DNA of 64,000 bases, from contig NZ_WBVO01000009.1 of assembly GCF_008933115.1 (NCBI RefSeq), positions 1 to 64,000 of the forward strand, in the 5' to 3' direction. The position numbers were made by a program, and so were the translations under genes. This document shows positions 36,350-44,459 of this stretch, piece by piece. The first letter of the stretch is position 1. Each line of letters opens with the position of its first letter. This DNA is from Phaeocystidibacter luteus. GTDB taxonomy: Bacteria; Bacteroidota; Bacteroidia; Flavobacteriales; Schleiferiaceae. Under the pieces are notes generated by a model. The model did not search any database. It was not told the origin of the DNA and saw nothing but the letters and a program-made list of their open reading frames with translations.

Positions 36350-37759
36350 ATGAATATACGGCAAATTCCATATTTCCTTGGGCCACTCCTTTTCATAGGC
36401 GCTCTACTCTGGCCTTCGGAAACTCTAACACATTCAGAACTAGCCGTTTTAGGCATACTTGGTTGGATGCTCACTTGGTGGATTACCGAAATTGTCAATT
36501 TGGCTGTGACCGCCCTACTCCCCATTCTACTTCTGCCCGTAACTGGGGTTATGGCTATTGGCGACGTAACCGCGCTTTATGGTCATCACCTTATTTTCCT
36601 CTTCTTTGGAGGATTCATCTTGGCTTTGGCTATTGAGAAGTGGAAGCTTCACCGGCGCATAGCATTGCTCATCATACGAAGGGTTGGGAGTTCACCCCGG
36701 CGCATACTCCTCGGCTTCATGATTGCCACAGCATTCCTAAGCGCATGGATTTCCAATACGGCAACCACAGTAATGATGCTACCTATGGCCATGAGCGTTC
36801 TCAAGCTCTTGCGCAAAGCAGGGTTTCAAGACAGAAAAGTTAGCGTCGCCATACTCATGGGCGTGGCATGGTCGGCAAACATCGGAGGAATGACAACTCT
36901 AATTGGAACGCCTCCAAATTTAGTTTTTACCGGTTTCTACAGTCAGAACTATGCAACGGAAATCACCTTTGCGCAATGGTTGAAAATCGGATTACCCGTA
37001 GCAATTTCACTCTTCTTTGCGGCGTACATATTATTGAGCTTGATGGTGCGAAAGGTTGAGGCCGACGTTGCATCGATCAAAACCTATTTTGCAAACGAAT
37101 ACCGTAAACTAGGGCCTCTAAAAGGAGCCGAATTGCGCGTGGCCATTGTGTTTGGCTTCACCGCGCTCTTATGGATTGTTCGTCCACAAATTGTTCAGCT
37201 CTTCGGATTGCAGGGCTTTACCGACACCTCAGTTGCAATCCTCGCCTCACTCGTATTGTTCGTTACACCGGCCACAACGGGCACTCCATTGCTTGTGTGG
37301 AAAGACACGAAGAAACTAGCGTGGGGAATTCTTGTACTCTTTGGAGGAGGACTTGCCCTTGCTTCTGGCATGAATGAAAGCGGATTGCTTCACCACATCA
37401 CAGACCTGTTCTCTGCTCAATCGTCTTTGGGGTTGATGACCTGGATTTTCTTCATGGCTGTACTCGGTATTTGGGCGACCGAAATAATGAGCAACATGGC
37501 ACTTGTAGCGGCCATGATGCCAATTGTAGCAGCCATCTCCGGAGCAACTGGCGAGAGCTTCTTCCTACTCGCCCTTCCACTCACACTGGGTTCTAGCTGC
37601 GCGTTCATGCTGCCCATGGCTACGCCTCCGAATGCTATTGTATTTAGCAGTGGTGAATTGAAAATAGTGGACATGGTTAGACGTGGCTTCTTCATGAACC
37701 TCATCGCAACCATTCTAATAACCTTGATTGTGTTCGCGCTTAGCGACTACCTTCCTTAA
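36350..37759 (+). CDS. SLC13/DASS-family sodium-anion symporter
   Basis: This 469-residue inner-membrane protein has about 11-12 hydrophobic segments and the two pseudosymmetric helix-hairpin regions of the family: SNTATTVMMLPMAMSVL in the first half and SCAFMLPMATPPNAIVFSSGE in the second. Members import di- or tricarboxylates or sulfate with sodium. Substrate specificity cannot be given from sequence. It converges with the oxyR-like gene, sharing four bases at the stops. Confidence 0.9.
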   Translation: MNIRQIPYFLGPLLFIGALLWPSETLTHSELAVLGILGWMLTWWITEIVNLAVTALLPILLLPVTGVMAIGDVTALYGHHLIFLFFGGFILALAIEKWKLHRRIALLIIRRVGSSPRRILLGFMIATAFLSAWISNTATTVMMLPMAMSVLKLLRKAGFQDRKVSVAILMGVAWSANIGGMTTLIGTPPNLVFTGFYSQNYATEITFAQWLKIGLPVAISLFFAAYILLSLMVRKVEADVASIKTYFANEYRKLGPLKGAELRVAIVFGFTALLWIVRPQIVQLFGLQGFTDTSVAILASLVLFVTPATTGTPLLVWKDTKKLAWGILVLFGGGLALASGMNESGLLHHITDLFSAQSSLGLMTWIFFMAVLGIWATEIMSNMALVAAMMPIVAAISGATGESFFLLALPLTLGSSCAFMLPMATPPNAIVFSSGELKIVDMVRRGFFMNLIATILITLIVFALSDYLP

Positions 37760-38688
37760 ACTGGAGCAATTACATGATGCTTCTCTTCGGTCATTTTCTT
37801 AGGAACCGAAGCAATTACCGAGGCAATCATTTTTTCGATGACGCCAATCTTGAGCTGTGTGCGACTGTATACCACGCTTATTTCACGCGTTGGACGAGGT
37901 TCTGCAATAGGCTTGACAAATCCTTGTAGCTCATCAGATAAGTCCACCGCGGTTAGGTAAGGAATGAGAGTCATTCCGTAACCTTGGCGAGCAAGCCCGA
38001 TTAAGGTATCGAAATTCCCACTTTCTAAGCGGAGTGGTTTTTCTTCTCTCTCCTCCGTTTTGTTGCACAGGTTGAGTACGCTATTTCTGAAACAATGTCC
38101 CTCGTTAAGCAGAAGCATATCGTTGATATCCAACTCGGAATTCGTGATGAACTTCTCCTTACCCAAGCGATGTGATTCAGGAATGAAAGCCATGAAGGGC
38201 TCGTAATACATCGGATGTTCGATGATACCTCTTTCATCCAATGGAGTTGCTAGAATGCCAGCATCTAACTGATCTTTTCGAAGCTTCTCAATGATAACCT
38301 CTGTCTGAAGTTCCTCAACCACAAATCTCACACTTGGCAGCGCTGTTCTAAGTTTTGGGATGATTCTGTGCAAGAGAGCTGGCGCTACCGTTGGAATAAT
38401 CCCAAGGTAAAACTCGCCTTCAAAATTGCCCATAGCTTCCTGGGTAATCTGATCGATTCGCCCCATTTCATGCAGTACCACGCGAGCCTGCTCTATGATG
38501 CGTTTACCAATATCTGTGGGCGTTACCGGCTGCTTAGATCGGTCGAAAATCAACACCCCAAGCTCGTCCTCTAGCTTGTGAACCTGCATGCTTAGCGTGG
38601 GTTGTGTAACGTGACACGCCTCTGCCGCTCGTGCAAAATGCCGATGGTTATCAAGCTCTACGATGTAGTGTAGCTGTACAGTTGTCAT
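37756..38688 (-). CDS. oxyR: OxyR-type LysR regulator
   Basis: The 310-residue regulator has an N-terminal winged helix-turn-helix (residues 1-60) and a LysR substrate domain. The redox pair Cys199 and Cys208 sits in NEGHCFRNSVLNLC, with exactly the spacing known for OxyR. Oxidation by peroxide to a disulfide would switch its DNA binding. An inverted repeat lies immediately upstream. Target genes such as katG, dps or ahpC are not in this window. Confidence 0.93.
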   Translation of the reverse strand: MTTVQLHYIVELDNHRHFARAAEACHVTQPTLSMQVHKLEDELGVLIFDRSKQPVTPTDIGKRIIEQARVVLHEMGRIDQITQEAMGNFEGEFYLGIIPTVAPALLHRIIPKLRTALPSVRFVVEELQTEVIIEKLRKDQLDAGILATPLDERGIIEHPMYYEPFMAFIPESHRLGKEKFITNSELDINDMLLLNEGHCFRNSVLNLCNKTEEREEKPLRLESGNFDTLIGLARQGYGMTLIPYLTAVDLSDELQGFVKPIAEPRPTREISVVYSRTQLKIGVIEKMIASVIASVPKKMTEEKHHVIAPV

Positions 38689-38694
38689 GGTTGC

Positions 38695-38732
38695 GAGATT
38701 GAATCAATCAAAAACATAAAGTTATCAATCTC
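38695..38732. promoter_or_regulatory. Inverted repeat upstream of oxyR
   Basis: GAGATTGA at 38695-38702 is repeated in reverse complement as TCAATCTC at 38725-38732, and GATTGAATCAATC at 38697-38709 is itself palindromic. It begins 6 bases before the oxyR start codon, where a LysR regulator would autoregulate. The assignment is inference. Confidence 0.4.
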
Positions 38733-38744
38733 ATCAATAACCAC

Positions 38745-39665
38745 CTACTTAAACCAGCGAAAAGGGATAGGGAGGTTGTTCTTTTTCAGAAGGGCATAAT
38801 TTCGCTCAACTGCTCCAAACCCGCCATAGAACCTTTGAAGACCAGGCTCATTACTCCCCTCGAAATCGAAGACGTCGATATGCCCACAAGCGAGCAACAA
38901 ATACTCGTTAATCAGATGAAACATGGCCTGATTCTCTCGGCCAAAATCATCCATGGCTGAGAATAATAGCGTAGCCCTCCCTTGATACGTCATCACAAAA
39001 ATCCCTGCAACGGTGCTATTGCGCTCGTCTTGAAGGGTCCACACCTGTCCAATTCTCTTGTGGATAAGCACGTGCATCAGGTGTCGCATAGCCGGATAGA
39101 ACGCATCGTCTACCGGATACTTCTTCCCTTGGTTATCCTTGAATAATCGCAAGAGTACTTCGGGAGGATCGTGCTCAAAGATGTTCCAATTCTGCTTCGC
39201 CGCCTTTTTTATGTTGCGCTTGGTATTAGAAGAGAAGTTGGAATAGAGGTTCTCATAAGACCCCGCTACTCGGAGTATGAGGTTGACGTTCTCTTTTGTC
39301 TGCCATGCGCTCGGAACTTTGGAAATGTCATTTCGCGCATTCGTGTAAAACTCGATGTACTTGAGCTCTGCAGGAATAGCTTCCAGGAACCGATTGAGCA
39401 CTTCTGGTCTATCTGCATCTTTTCCAGTTATGCCTTGTTGCTGAATTCCAAAGGGACGAAATACATAATGCTGCCTGAACTTCTCTCTTCGGCTAAGGGG
39501 CATGACGGTTTCATAATCGCCGAGTACAAGGGCATCCCAATCGACACCGAGCGTGTCGAGATACCAACTCGTGTTATAAATCAGCCCTTCCGGGTCAGCC
39601 TTAATGCAGGCATCCCATTTATCTGTATCAAGTTCAGCAGCAGGAACGAATCGGATTTCACTCAT
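38745..39665 (-). CDS. FemAB/GNAT-like acyltransferase
   Basis: The 306-residue protein resembles the GNAT-type Acetyltransf_6/FemAB group, with FSSNTKRNIKKAAKQNW and a double acyltransferase-like core with TLLFSAMDDFGRENQAMFHLI. Such proteins attach acyl or aminoacyl groups to envelope sugars or peptides; the substrate is unknown. It overlaps the upstream deacetylase gene by four bases and is the last gene of the surface polysaccharide set. Confidence 0.75.
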   Translation of the reverse strand: MSEIRFVPAAELDTDKWDACIKADPEGLIYNTSWYLDTLGVDWDALVLGDYETVMPLSRREKFRQHYVFRPFGIQQQGITGKDADRPEVLNRFLEAIPAELKYIEFYTNARNDISKVPSAWQTKENVNLILRVAGSYENLYSNFSSNTKRNIKKAAKQNWNIFEHDPPEVLLRLFKDNQGKKYPVDDAFYPAMRHLMHVLIHKRIGQVWTLQDERNSTVAGIFVMTYQGRATLLFSAMDDFGRENQAMFHLINEYLLLACGHIDVFDFEGSNEPGLQRFYGGFGAVERNYALLKKNNLPIPFRWFK

Positions 39666-40972
39666 TTCGTGATGTACTTGAGAAGTTTCACGTATACATC
39701 ATTCCATCCGCGCCATTCAGACGCCGCTTCAGAAAAGATTCGATTGTGCCAGACGGTTATCAAGTGACCATTCACAGCCTTTACTTCATCCACTAGTGGT
39801 TGAATATATTCGAAGGCATCTTTTGCGTCGACATTCTTGTAATAAATGAGTGTTCCATCCATAGCTGCAAAAGGAAACATCTTTAAACCTAATTCAGTTT
39901 CCATTTCCAGATCATAAAGGCGATAGGGCGTACAGATACTCGCTCTAAATCCAAGCTCGCCGGCATACCCCATGGTATAGTCTTCCTCGATTCCAAAATC
40001 GAGAAGCTGGCGAAAAGTCTCAGGCATCTTCATTTTTAAGAAGTGCTGGCGACTTCTTTTCACGGGCATTCTGAGGGCATCTTCCAGCCCCTTAATTTCT
40101 CTTTCTAGCACTTTAGGAGAGGCATGGCTGCCATAGCTCGGGTGGATACCTACAGGAAAGAAGTCATTGATTGCCCTTACCGCTTCGTGAAGTCTACGAC
40201 TGTACATTGGAACGTTGCGATCGTACTCTCCAAACTCTGAGAACAGCATAAAATAAATAGCCGATACTCCGTATTGTTGTGCGAGGTCACGCTGAAACTC
40301 AAAGGTATCGTACGGATCTCTCTTCAGACCGAAGAGGACGCGGGCCCTGCGGAAGGCATTCTTAAAATCGAGCTGACTGATGTCCTTTGCGAATCCACCA
40401 AGCGTTCTAAAACCACCTTTGCCTTTGTAGGCGTATAAGTTATCTACGTCAACTGTAGACGTATACTTGAATGTTCGTTCTTCAAACTCCCATCTCGGAT
40501 CGGCTTCCAAAAGCTTGCGCTTGAGCTGAAGTGCCCAATGATTCACGACCGGCTTCTGTAAAAATCCGTGTTGGTGCGCGAGACTTTCTTCGTGGGGATA
40601 TCTATCGTGTACGTCGCTGATGTTCGGCAAATACTCCTCGTATCTACTCACCAGGTAAAAAGAGGCCGCGAAGATGTCGAACGGCACGAAACTCTGATTG
40701 CTGGTAGCAAAAAAATACGGCAAACCGTCTTCCTCAAAATGCACGTTCAAGTCCTGTTCTGAGATATCTTTCTCAAACAATAGCTCAACGTTGAAAATCG
40801 AAGGTACTCCCTCGAGCTTCTTTCTTCCGTAAATCAGCCTTGGACCTTCAAACTCGGAGAAAGCCTCCCACTTGTCGGTAATTCGGATTCCCTCCACCAA
40901 GAGAGTATCTCTCAAAACGAGATTGATGGCATAGGCCACTCTTGGAGTTAGCTTGTCGACATAAACACGCAT
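39662..40972 (-). CDS. Polysaccharide deacetylase family protein
   Basis: This 436-residue cytoplasmic protein has a C-terminal NodB-type catalytic part with YTSTVDVDNLYAYKG (metal Asp motif) and VGIHPSYGSHASPK (the histidine motif). A long N-terminal domain of roughly 190 residues precedes it, as in the DUF7033-plus-deacetylase proteins encoded in capsule or exopolysaccharide loci. No signal peptide is seen. It sits between a small unknown gene and the FemAB-like gene. Confidence 0.82.
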   Translation of the reverse strand: MRVYVDKLTPRVAYAINLVLRDTLLVEGIRITDKWEAFSEFEGPRLIYGRKKLEGVPSIFNVELLFEKDISEQDLNVHFEEDGLPYFFATSNQSFVPFDIFAASFYLVSRYEEYLPNISDVHDRYPHEESLAHQHGFLQKPVVNHWALQLKRKLLEADPRWEFEERTFKYTSTVDVDNLYAYKGKGGFRTLGGFAKDISQLDFKNAFRRARVLFGLKRDPYDTFEFQRDLAQQYGVSAIYFMLFSEFGEYDRNVPMYSRRLHEAVRAINDFFPVGIHPSYGSHASPKVLEREIKGLEDALRMPVKRSRQHFLKMKMPETFRQLLDFGIEEDYTMGYAGELGFRASICTPYRLYDLEMETELGLKMFPFAAMDGTLIYYKNVDAKDAFEYIQPLVDEVKAVNGHLITVWHNRIFSEAASEWRGWNDVYVKLLKYITK

Positions 40973-40984
40973 TATGCGAAGATG

Positions 40985-41386
40985 CTAAATTCCATCGACG
41001 AAAGATTTGAGTCGCTCGTAAAAAAGCTTGGTCAGTTTGTAGTCGGGTCTTTGATCTCCTTTCCGAATGGCAGGAAAGGCACGTAGTAAGGACCCTCTCA
41101 TTTCATCTGGTAGGAACAAATGCTTTTGATGAACGGCTATCCACCATTTCATTTCGTGAAGTGATTTTGGCGGATTGGCATTCCACCTTTTCTGGAGGTC
41201 CGATTCTTCGTCACTTTCCGATGAGTTCGTCTGCAAGAATGTCTTCGCCTCCATGAGTGCTCTCCGAATGGCAACATCATCAATGCGATTGAGATAAGCC
41301 GAAAAGAAAATACGTTTATTCAGCTCCGCCCATCGCAGGCTCCAAACTCCGTTGGGCCGGGTGTGCAATTGATTTTGAAAGCTCAC
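40985..41386 (-). CDS. Protein of unknown function in the polysaccharide gene set
   Basis: The 133-residue product starts with GTG and overlaps the stop of the epimerase gene by one base. It is mostly helical and basic, with a KWWIAVHQKHLF segment, and has no signal or membrane segment. I do not recognise a family. The tight coupling on both sides suggests it acts with the neighbouring sugar genes. Confidence 0.65.
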   Translation of the reverse strand: MSFQNQLHTRPNGVWSLRWAELNKRIFFSAYLNRIDDVAIRRALMEAKTFLQTNSSESDEESDLQKRWNANPPKSLHEMKWWIAVHQKHLFLPDEMRGSLLRAFPAIRKGDQRPDYKLTKLFYERLKSFVDGI

Positions 41387-42480
41387 TAGGCTCTAAAATG
41401 AGTGTAGATAGATTCTATGATTTGTGCGGCCGCCATGCCATCACCATAGAGCGAAGGGAAATCTGATGGTGGATTGTCTAACCACTCCTCCCCTTTCCGC
41501 AGTATTTCATCGGCATCATCATTCACGAGCACAGCATTTCCCGTTTTCAGCATCTCCGTCCATTCTGTCTCTGCTCGGGTAATCATTACCGGTTTCTTTA
41601 CGAAGTAGGCCTCTTTCTGAAGACCTCCAGAATCCGTGATTACAAAATTCGAATGCGAAAGAAGATTGATCATAGCAGGATACGCCACCGGCTCGATGAC
41701 CCAAACGTTGGATTCATCGAGATCTTGGCGAAGCTTCTTGGTCAGATTTTTCGCCGTGCGCGGATGAATGGGAAATACGACCTCCACAATTTCGGACAGA
41801 TCCATCACGGCATGAAGTATGGTCTCTAGCCTTTGCGGGTTATCTGTATTAAAGTTTCTATGCAGCGTAAACACCGCATATTCACCAGCCTCCCACAACC
41901 TCGTTTTCTGTTTCTTCATGGACCATTGCGCCACGTCGAGCATGATATCTCCGGTGCGCTCTACATAGCGAACGCCAGGGGAGTTATTCAATCCTTCAGT
42001 TTCTAGATTGGCGATGGCAGAATCGGTTGGACAAAACAACCAAGTGGACAGCTTGTCCGTCTGCACACGATTGAACTCCTCCGGCATCTCAGGATTGTAA
42101 GATCGAAGTCCGGCCTCTACATGTGCCACCGGAATGTTCATCGCTCTAGCTGCTAAGGCGCCTCCTAGGGTCGTATAGGTATCTCCATAAAGAATGACTG
42201 CATCGGGAGATTCAGCTTTTAATACCCGTTCAAACGACTTTCTAATGGCGTCCACCACATGCTCGGCCGATTCATTACGGATTCCGAGGTTGTGCTTCGG
42301 TTTTGGTATTCCGAGATCTTTGAAGAACACATCCGACATGTTCTTGTCATAGTGCTGGCCGCTATGTACCAGGATTTCTTCGAAACGTTTATCGCCTTGC
42401 AGGATTCTCGAAATAGCTGACGCTTTGATGAACTGGGGTCGAGCTCCAACGAGGTTGATAATTCTGTGCGGTTTTGTCAT
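41386..42480 (-). CDS. wecB: UDP-N-acetylglucosamine 2-epimerase (non-hydrolysing)
   Basis: This 364-residue enzyme interconverts UDP-GlcNAc and UDP-ManNAc in the cytoplasm for surface glycan synthesis. It has GARPQFIKASAI, HSGQHYDKNMS, VEAGLRSYNPEMPEEFNR, and near the C-terminus ITDSGGLQKEAYFVKKPV, all family hallmarks. It follows radC by 12 bases and leads the polysaccharide set. Confidence 0.92.
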   Translation of the reverse strand: MTKPHRIINLVGARPQFIKASAISRILQGDKRFEEILVHSGQHYDKNMSDVFFKDLGIPKPKHNLGIRNESAEHVVDAIRKSFERVLKAESPDAVILYGDTYTTLGGALAARAMNIPVAHVEAGLRSYNPEMPEEFNRVQTDKLSTWLFCPTDSAIANLETEGLNNSPGVRYVERTGDIMLDVAQWSMKKQKTRLWEAGEYAVFTLHRNFNTDNPQRLETILHAVMDLSEIVEVVFPIHPRTAKNLTKKLRQDLDESNVWVIEPVAYPAMINLLSHSNFVITDSGGLQKEAYFVKKPVMITRAETEWTEMLKTGNAVLVNDDADEILRKGEEWLDNPPSDFPSLYGDGMAAAQIIESIYTHFRA

Positions 42481-42492
42481 AAGGAGAGTGCG

Positions 42493-43191
42493 CTAGGACG
42501 TGGTTAGCCAGCCTTCATCGGCAAAGCTAACATAATCTGTTGGGCTGAGAATAAGGTGATCCAGTATAGTAATGTCCATAATCTTCCCTGCTTCAACGGT
42601 CTTTCTGGTTAAGTTATGGTCTGACGAACTAGGTTGAAGGTTCCCACTGGGGTGATTGTGAGCAAGAATGACACCCGTAGCATGTACGCTCAACGCTTTC
42701 CTGAAGAGTAACCTGAGATCGGTCACCGTACCGGTCATTCCGCCCTGAGAGAGCTTCTCTCGAGCAAGTACTCGATTGGCATTGCTCAGGTAAATCACCC
42801 AAAACTCTTCATGCCTGAGGTCGGAAAGAACAGGTTGAAACAAATCGTATGCTTCCGCGCTGCTCTTCACGTGAATTGCGGCTTTCTGGTTATCGACTGG
42901 AAATCGCCTTCCCAACTCGAAGGCGGACATGAGTCGAACCGCCTTGGCTTGCCCGATACCGGGAACGGCAGTATAATCGTCGACGGTCCAGCGGGCCAAG
43001 TTTCTGAGGCCTCCGGCAACGACCAATATTTCTCGGGCTAGACTGAGTGCTGATTTGTGTTTGAGTCCCGACCCGATGAGAATGGCGAGAATTTCGGCGT
43101 CGGATAGAACGGTGCGACCGAGTTTGGCCATACGTTCTCGTGGACGGTCATCGACTTGCAGGGATGAGATGGGATGATCTTTTTCCTTCAT
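42493..43191 (-). CDS. radC: RadC family (JAMM domain) protein
   Basis: The 232-residue protein has an N-terminal helix-hairpin-helix with DYTAVPGIGQAKAVRL and a C-terminal JAB/MPN domain with the zinc motif AHNHPSGNLQPSSSD. The name suggests repair, but the biochemical role is unsettled. I start at 43191 with MKEKDHPISSLQ, because homologues begin near there and the upstream 26-residue extension is not conserved-looking. It shares the strand and 12-base gap with the epimerase gene. Confidence 0.9.
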   Translation of the reverse strand: MKEKDHPISSLQVDDRPRERMAKLGRTVLSDAEILAILIGSGLKHKSALSLAREILVVAGGLRNLARWTVDDYTAVPGIGQAKAVRLMSAFELGRRFPVDNQKAAIHVKSSAEAYDLFQPVLSDLRHEEFWVIYLSNANRVLAREKLSQGGMTGTVTDLRLLFRKALSVHATGVILAHNHPSGNLQPSSSDHNLTRKTVEAGKIMDITILDHLILSPTDYVSFADEGWLTTS

Positions 43192-43261
43192 GGCATGGTG
43201 TTTCTGCGAAGATGGAAAGACCGATTGGTACAAGTCGTGTGTTAAACGTTTACAAACGGAT

Positions 43262-43298
43262 AAAAACAAAAAAGCCGCCTACCTTTCGATAGACGGCT
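43262..43298 (-). terminator. Terminator of rpsT
   Basis: On the minus strand AGCCGTCT (43298-43291) pairs with AGGCGGCT (43280-43273) with one G-U pair, and a run of T follows (43272-43262, interrupted by one G). Confidence 0.8.
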
Positions 43299-43319
43299 CT
43301 CGTTTTTGTTCGAAACGAT

Positions 43320-43571
43320 TTACAATGCGTTGACGTGCTTCATCAAGCTCGACTTCAAGTTCGCAGCCTTGTTAGAGTGAATGATGTTACGCTTTGCCAA
43401 CTTGTCAATCATAGACATTACAGTAGGCAACTTTTCAGTAGCATCTTTCTTGTCGGTATTAGCACGAAGACGACGGATAGCGTTTCTCGTAGTCTTGTGG
43501 TAATAGGCATTGTGTACACGACGCTTTGCCGTCTGACGTACACGCTTTAAAGCCGATTTGTGATTTGCCAT
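43320..43571 (-). CDS. rpsT: 30S ribosomal protein S20
   Basis: The 83-residue basic protein binds 16S rRNA near the bottom of the small subunit. It begins MANHKSALKRVRQTAKRRVHN and ends NKAANLKSSLMKHV, typical of S20. It is a single gene followed by a terminator. Confidence 0.97.
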   Translation of the reverse strand: MANHKSALKRVRQTAKRRVHNAYYHKTTRNAIRRLRANTDKKDATEKLPTVMSMIDKLAKRNIIHSNKAANLKSSLMKHVNAL

Positions 43572-43602
43572 AATTAATTACTTCAGTTTAAAATAAACTT
43601 CG

Positions 43603-43676
43603 TGACCCGTACGGGATTCGAACCCGTGATCTTCGCCGTGAAAGGGCGATGTCCTGGACCGCTAGACGAACGGGCC
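43603..43676 (-). tRNA. tRNA-Glu (anticodon TTC)
   Basis: On the minus strand the 74-base cloverleaf starts GGCCCGTTCGTCTAGC, has CCTTTCACGG with anticodon TTC, and a TTCGAATCC T-arm. The acceptor stem GGCCCGT pairs with ACGGGTC with one G-U. The CCA end is not encoded. Confidence 0.96.
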
Positions 43677-43713
43677 AAAATGTTAAAGAACACTTTTGTG
43701 TCGTTTGCGGGTG

Positions 43714-43743
43714 CAAAGGTAACACCGAATTTGAATCCCGCAA
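43714..43743 (-). promoter_or_regulatory. tRNA-Glu promoter (TTG, 19 bp, TACCTTTG)
   Basis: On the minus strand TTG (43743-43741) and TACCTTTG (43721-43714) lie 19 bases apart, in Bacteroidota spacing, about 38 bases before the tRNA 5' end. Confidence 0.65.
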
Positions 43744-43751
43744 GACCTTTG

Positions 43752-44456
43752 CTAAGATTTTTTCTCTCCTTTTGTATCAATATTCGCTTTGAACTTGAAA
43801 CCTAGCTTCTTAGAAGTTGAGTTTCTTAAGTCGCTACTGAGCATCTGAATCTGCTGAACCGTGATATATCGATGACTATTGAAGTCTGGCGTCGTCAAAT
43901 CAAAGTCCAAAGCATAGATAACTGACATCTCAACTATCTCGCGAATTTTGGCCGGATCGAGCACATCTCCAGCCACATTATTGAATTGATATCCGAACTG
44001 TCGCTTCCCTTCCACAAAGAAATGCTGATCGCGGTTCACGAATATCCTTCCTATAAGGTGCCCCACATCGCCGAGGCGATTAAATTTCAAACTATCCGTA
44101 AGGAAGTTGTACATATTAATCATACCGAAGTATGCTCGCATGCTGTCTTCCCTTACATAGCTGTTCTTCCATATGCCATGTGTCTTCTCAAAAGTGAAGA
44201 CGTTCGTATGCATTTGAAAGATGATGATATCTCCACTGAAGCGAATTTCAGCTTCATAAGCCCCCCGATCCACAAAATCGACCACAACACTTGCATCTAC
44301 ATTGCAAATGTTATCGTTCAACTCTTCCGCAATTTTCTTCAACTGGTTTTTGAATTCCTTGAAGATCTCAACGGTTTGTCGGTATACATACTGCTTGGTA
44401 CTCGACTTGGTACTCAGCAGTTGAATGATTTGTGGATTACAAGAGGAGTCAGCCAT
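43752..44456 (-). CDS. Conserved-looking cytoplasmic protein of unknown function
   Basis: The 234-residue protein has no signal peptide or membrane segment. It begins with a helical region (KEFKNQLKKIAEELNDN) and continues with a beta-rich domain and a VNRDQHFFVEGKRQFGYQF segment. It is three bases downstream of proS on the same strand, so probably cotranscribed. I do not recognise a family. Confidence 0.72.
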   Translation of the reverse strand: MADSSCNPQIIQLLSTKSSTKQYVYRQTVEIFKEFKNQLKKIAEELNDNICNVDASVVVDFVDRGAYEAEIRFSGDIIIFQMHTNVFTFEKTHGIWKNSYVREDSMRAYFGMINMYNFLTDSLKFNRLGDVGHLIGRIFVNRDQHFFVEGKRQFGYQFNNVAGDVLDPAKIREIVEMSVIYALDFDLTTPDFNSHRYITVQQIQMLSSDLRNSTSKKLGFKFKANIDTKGEKKS

Positions 44457-44459
44457 GGA

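Noticed and set aside
42493-43191. RadC as marker of a mobile element or integrative region
   Set aside because: Flanking genes are ordinary chromosomal ones, and no integrase or att-like repeat at the tRNA-Glu was seen.
43602-43805. Plus-strand frame over the tRNA-Glu gene
   Set aside because: It is antisense to a clear tRNA and is only a chance open frame.
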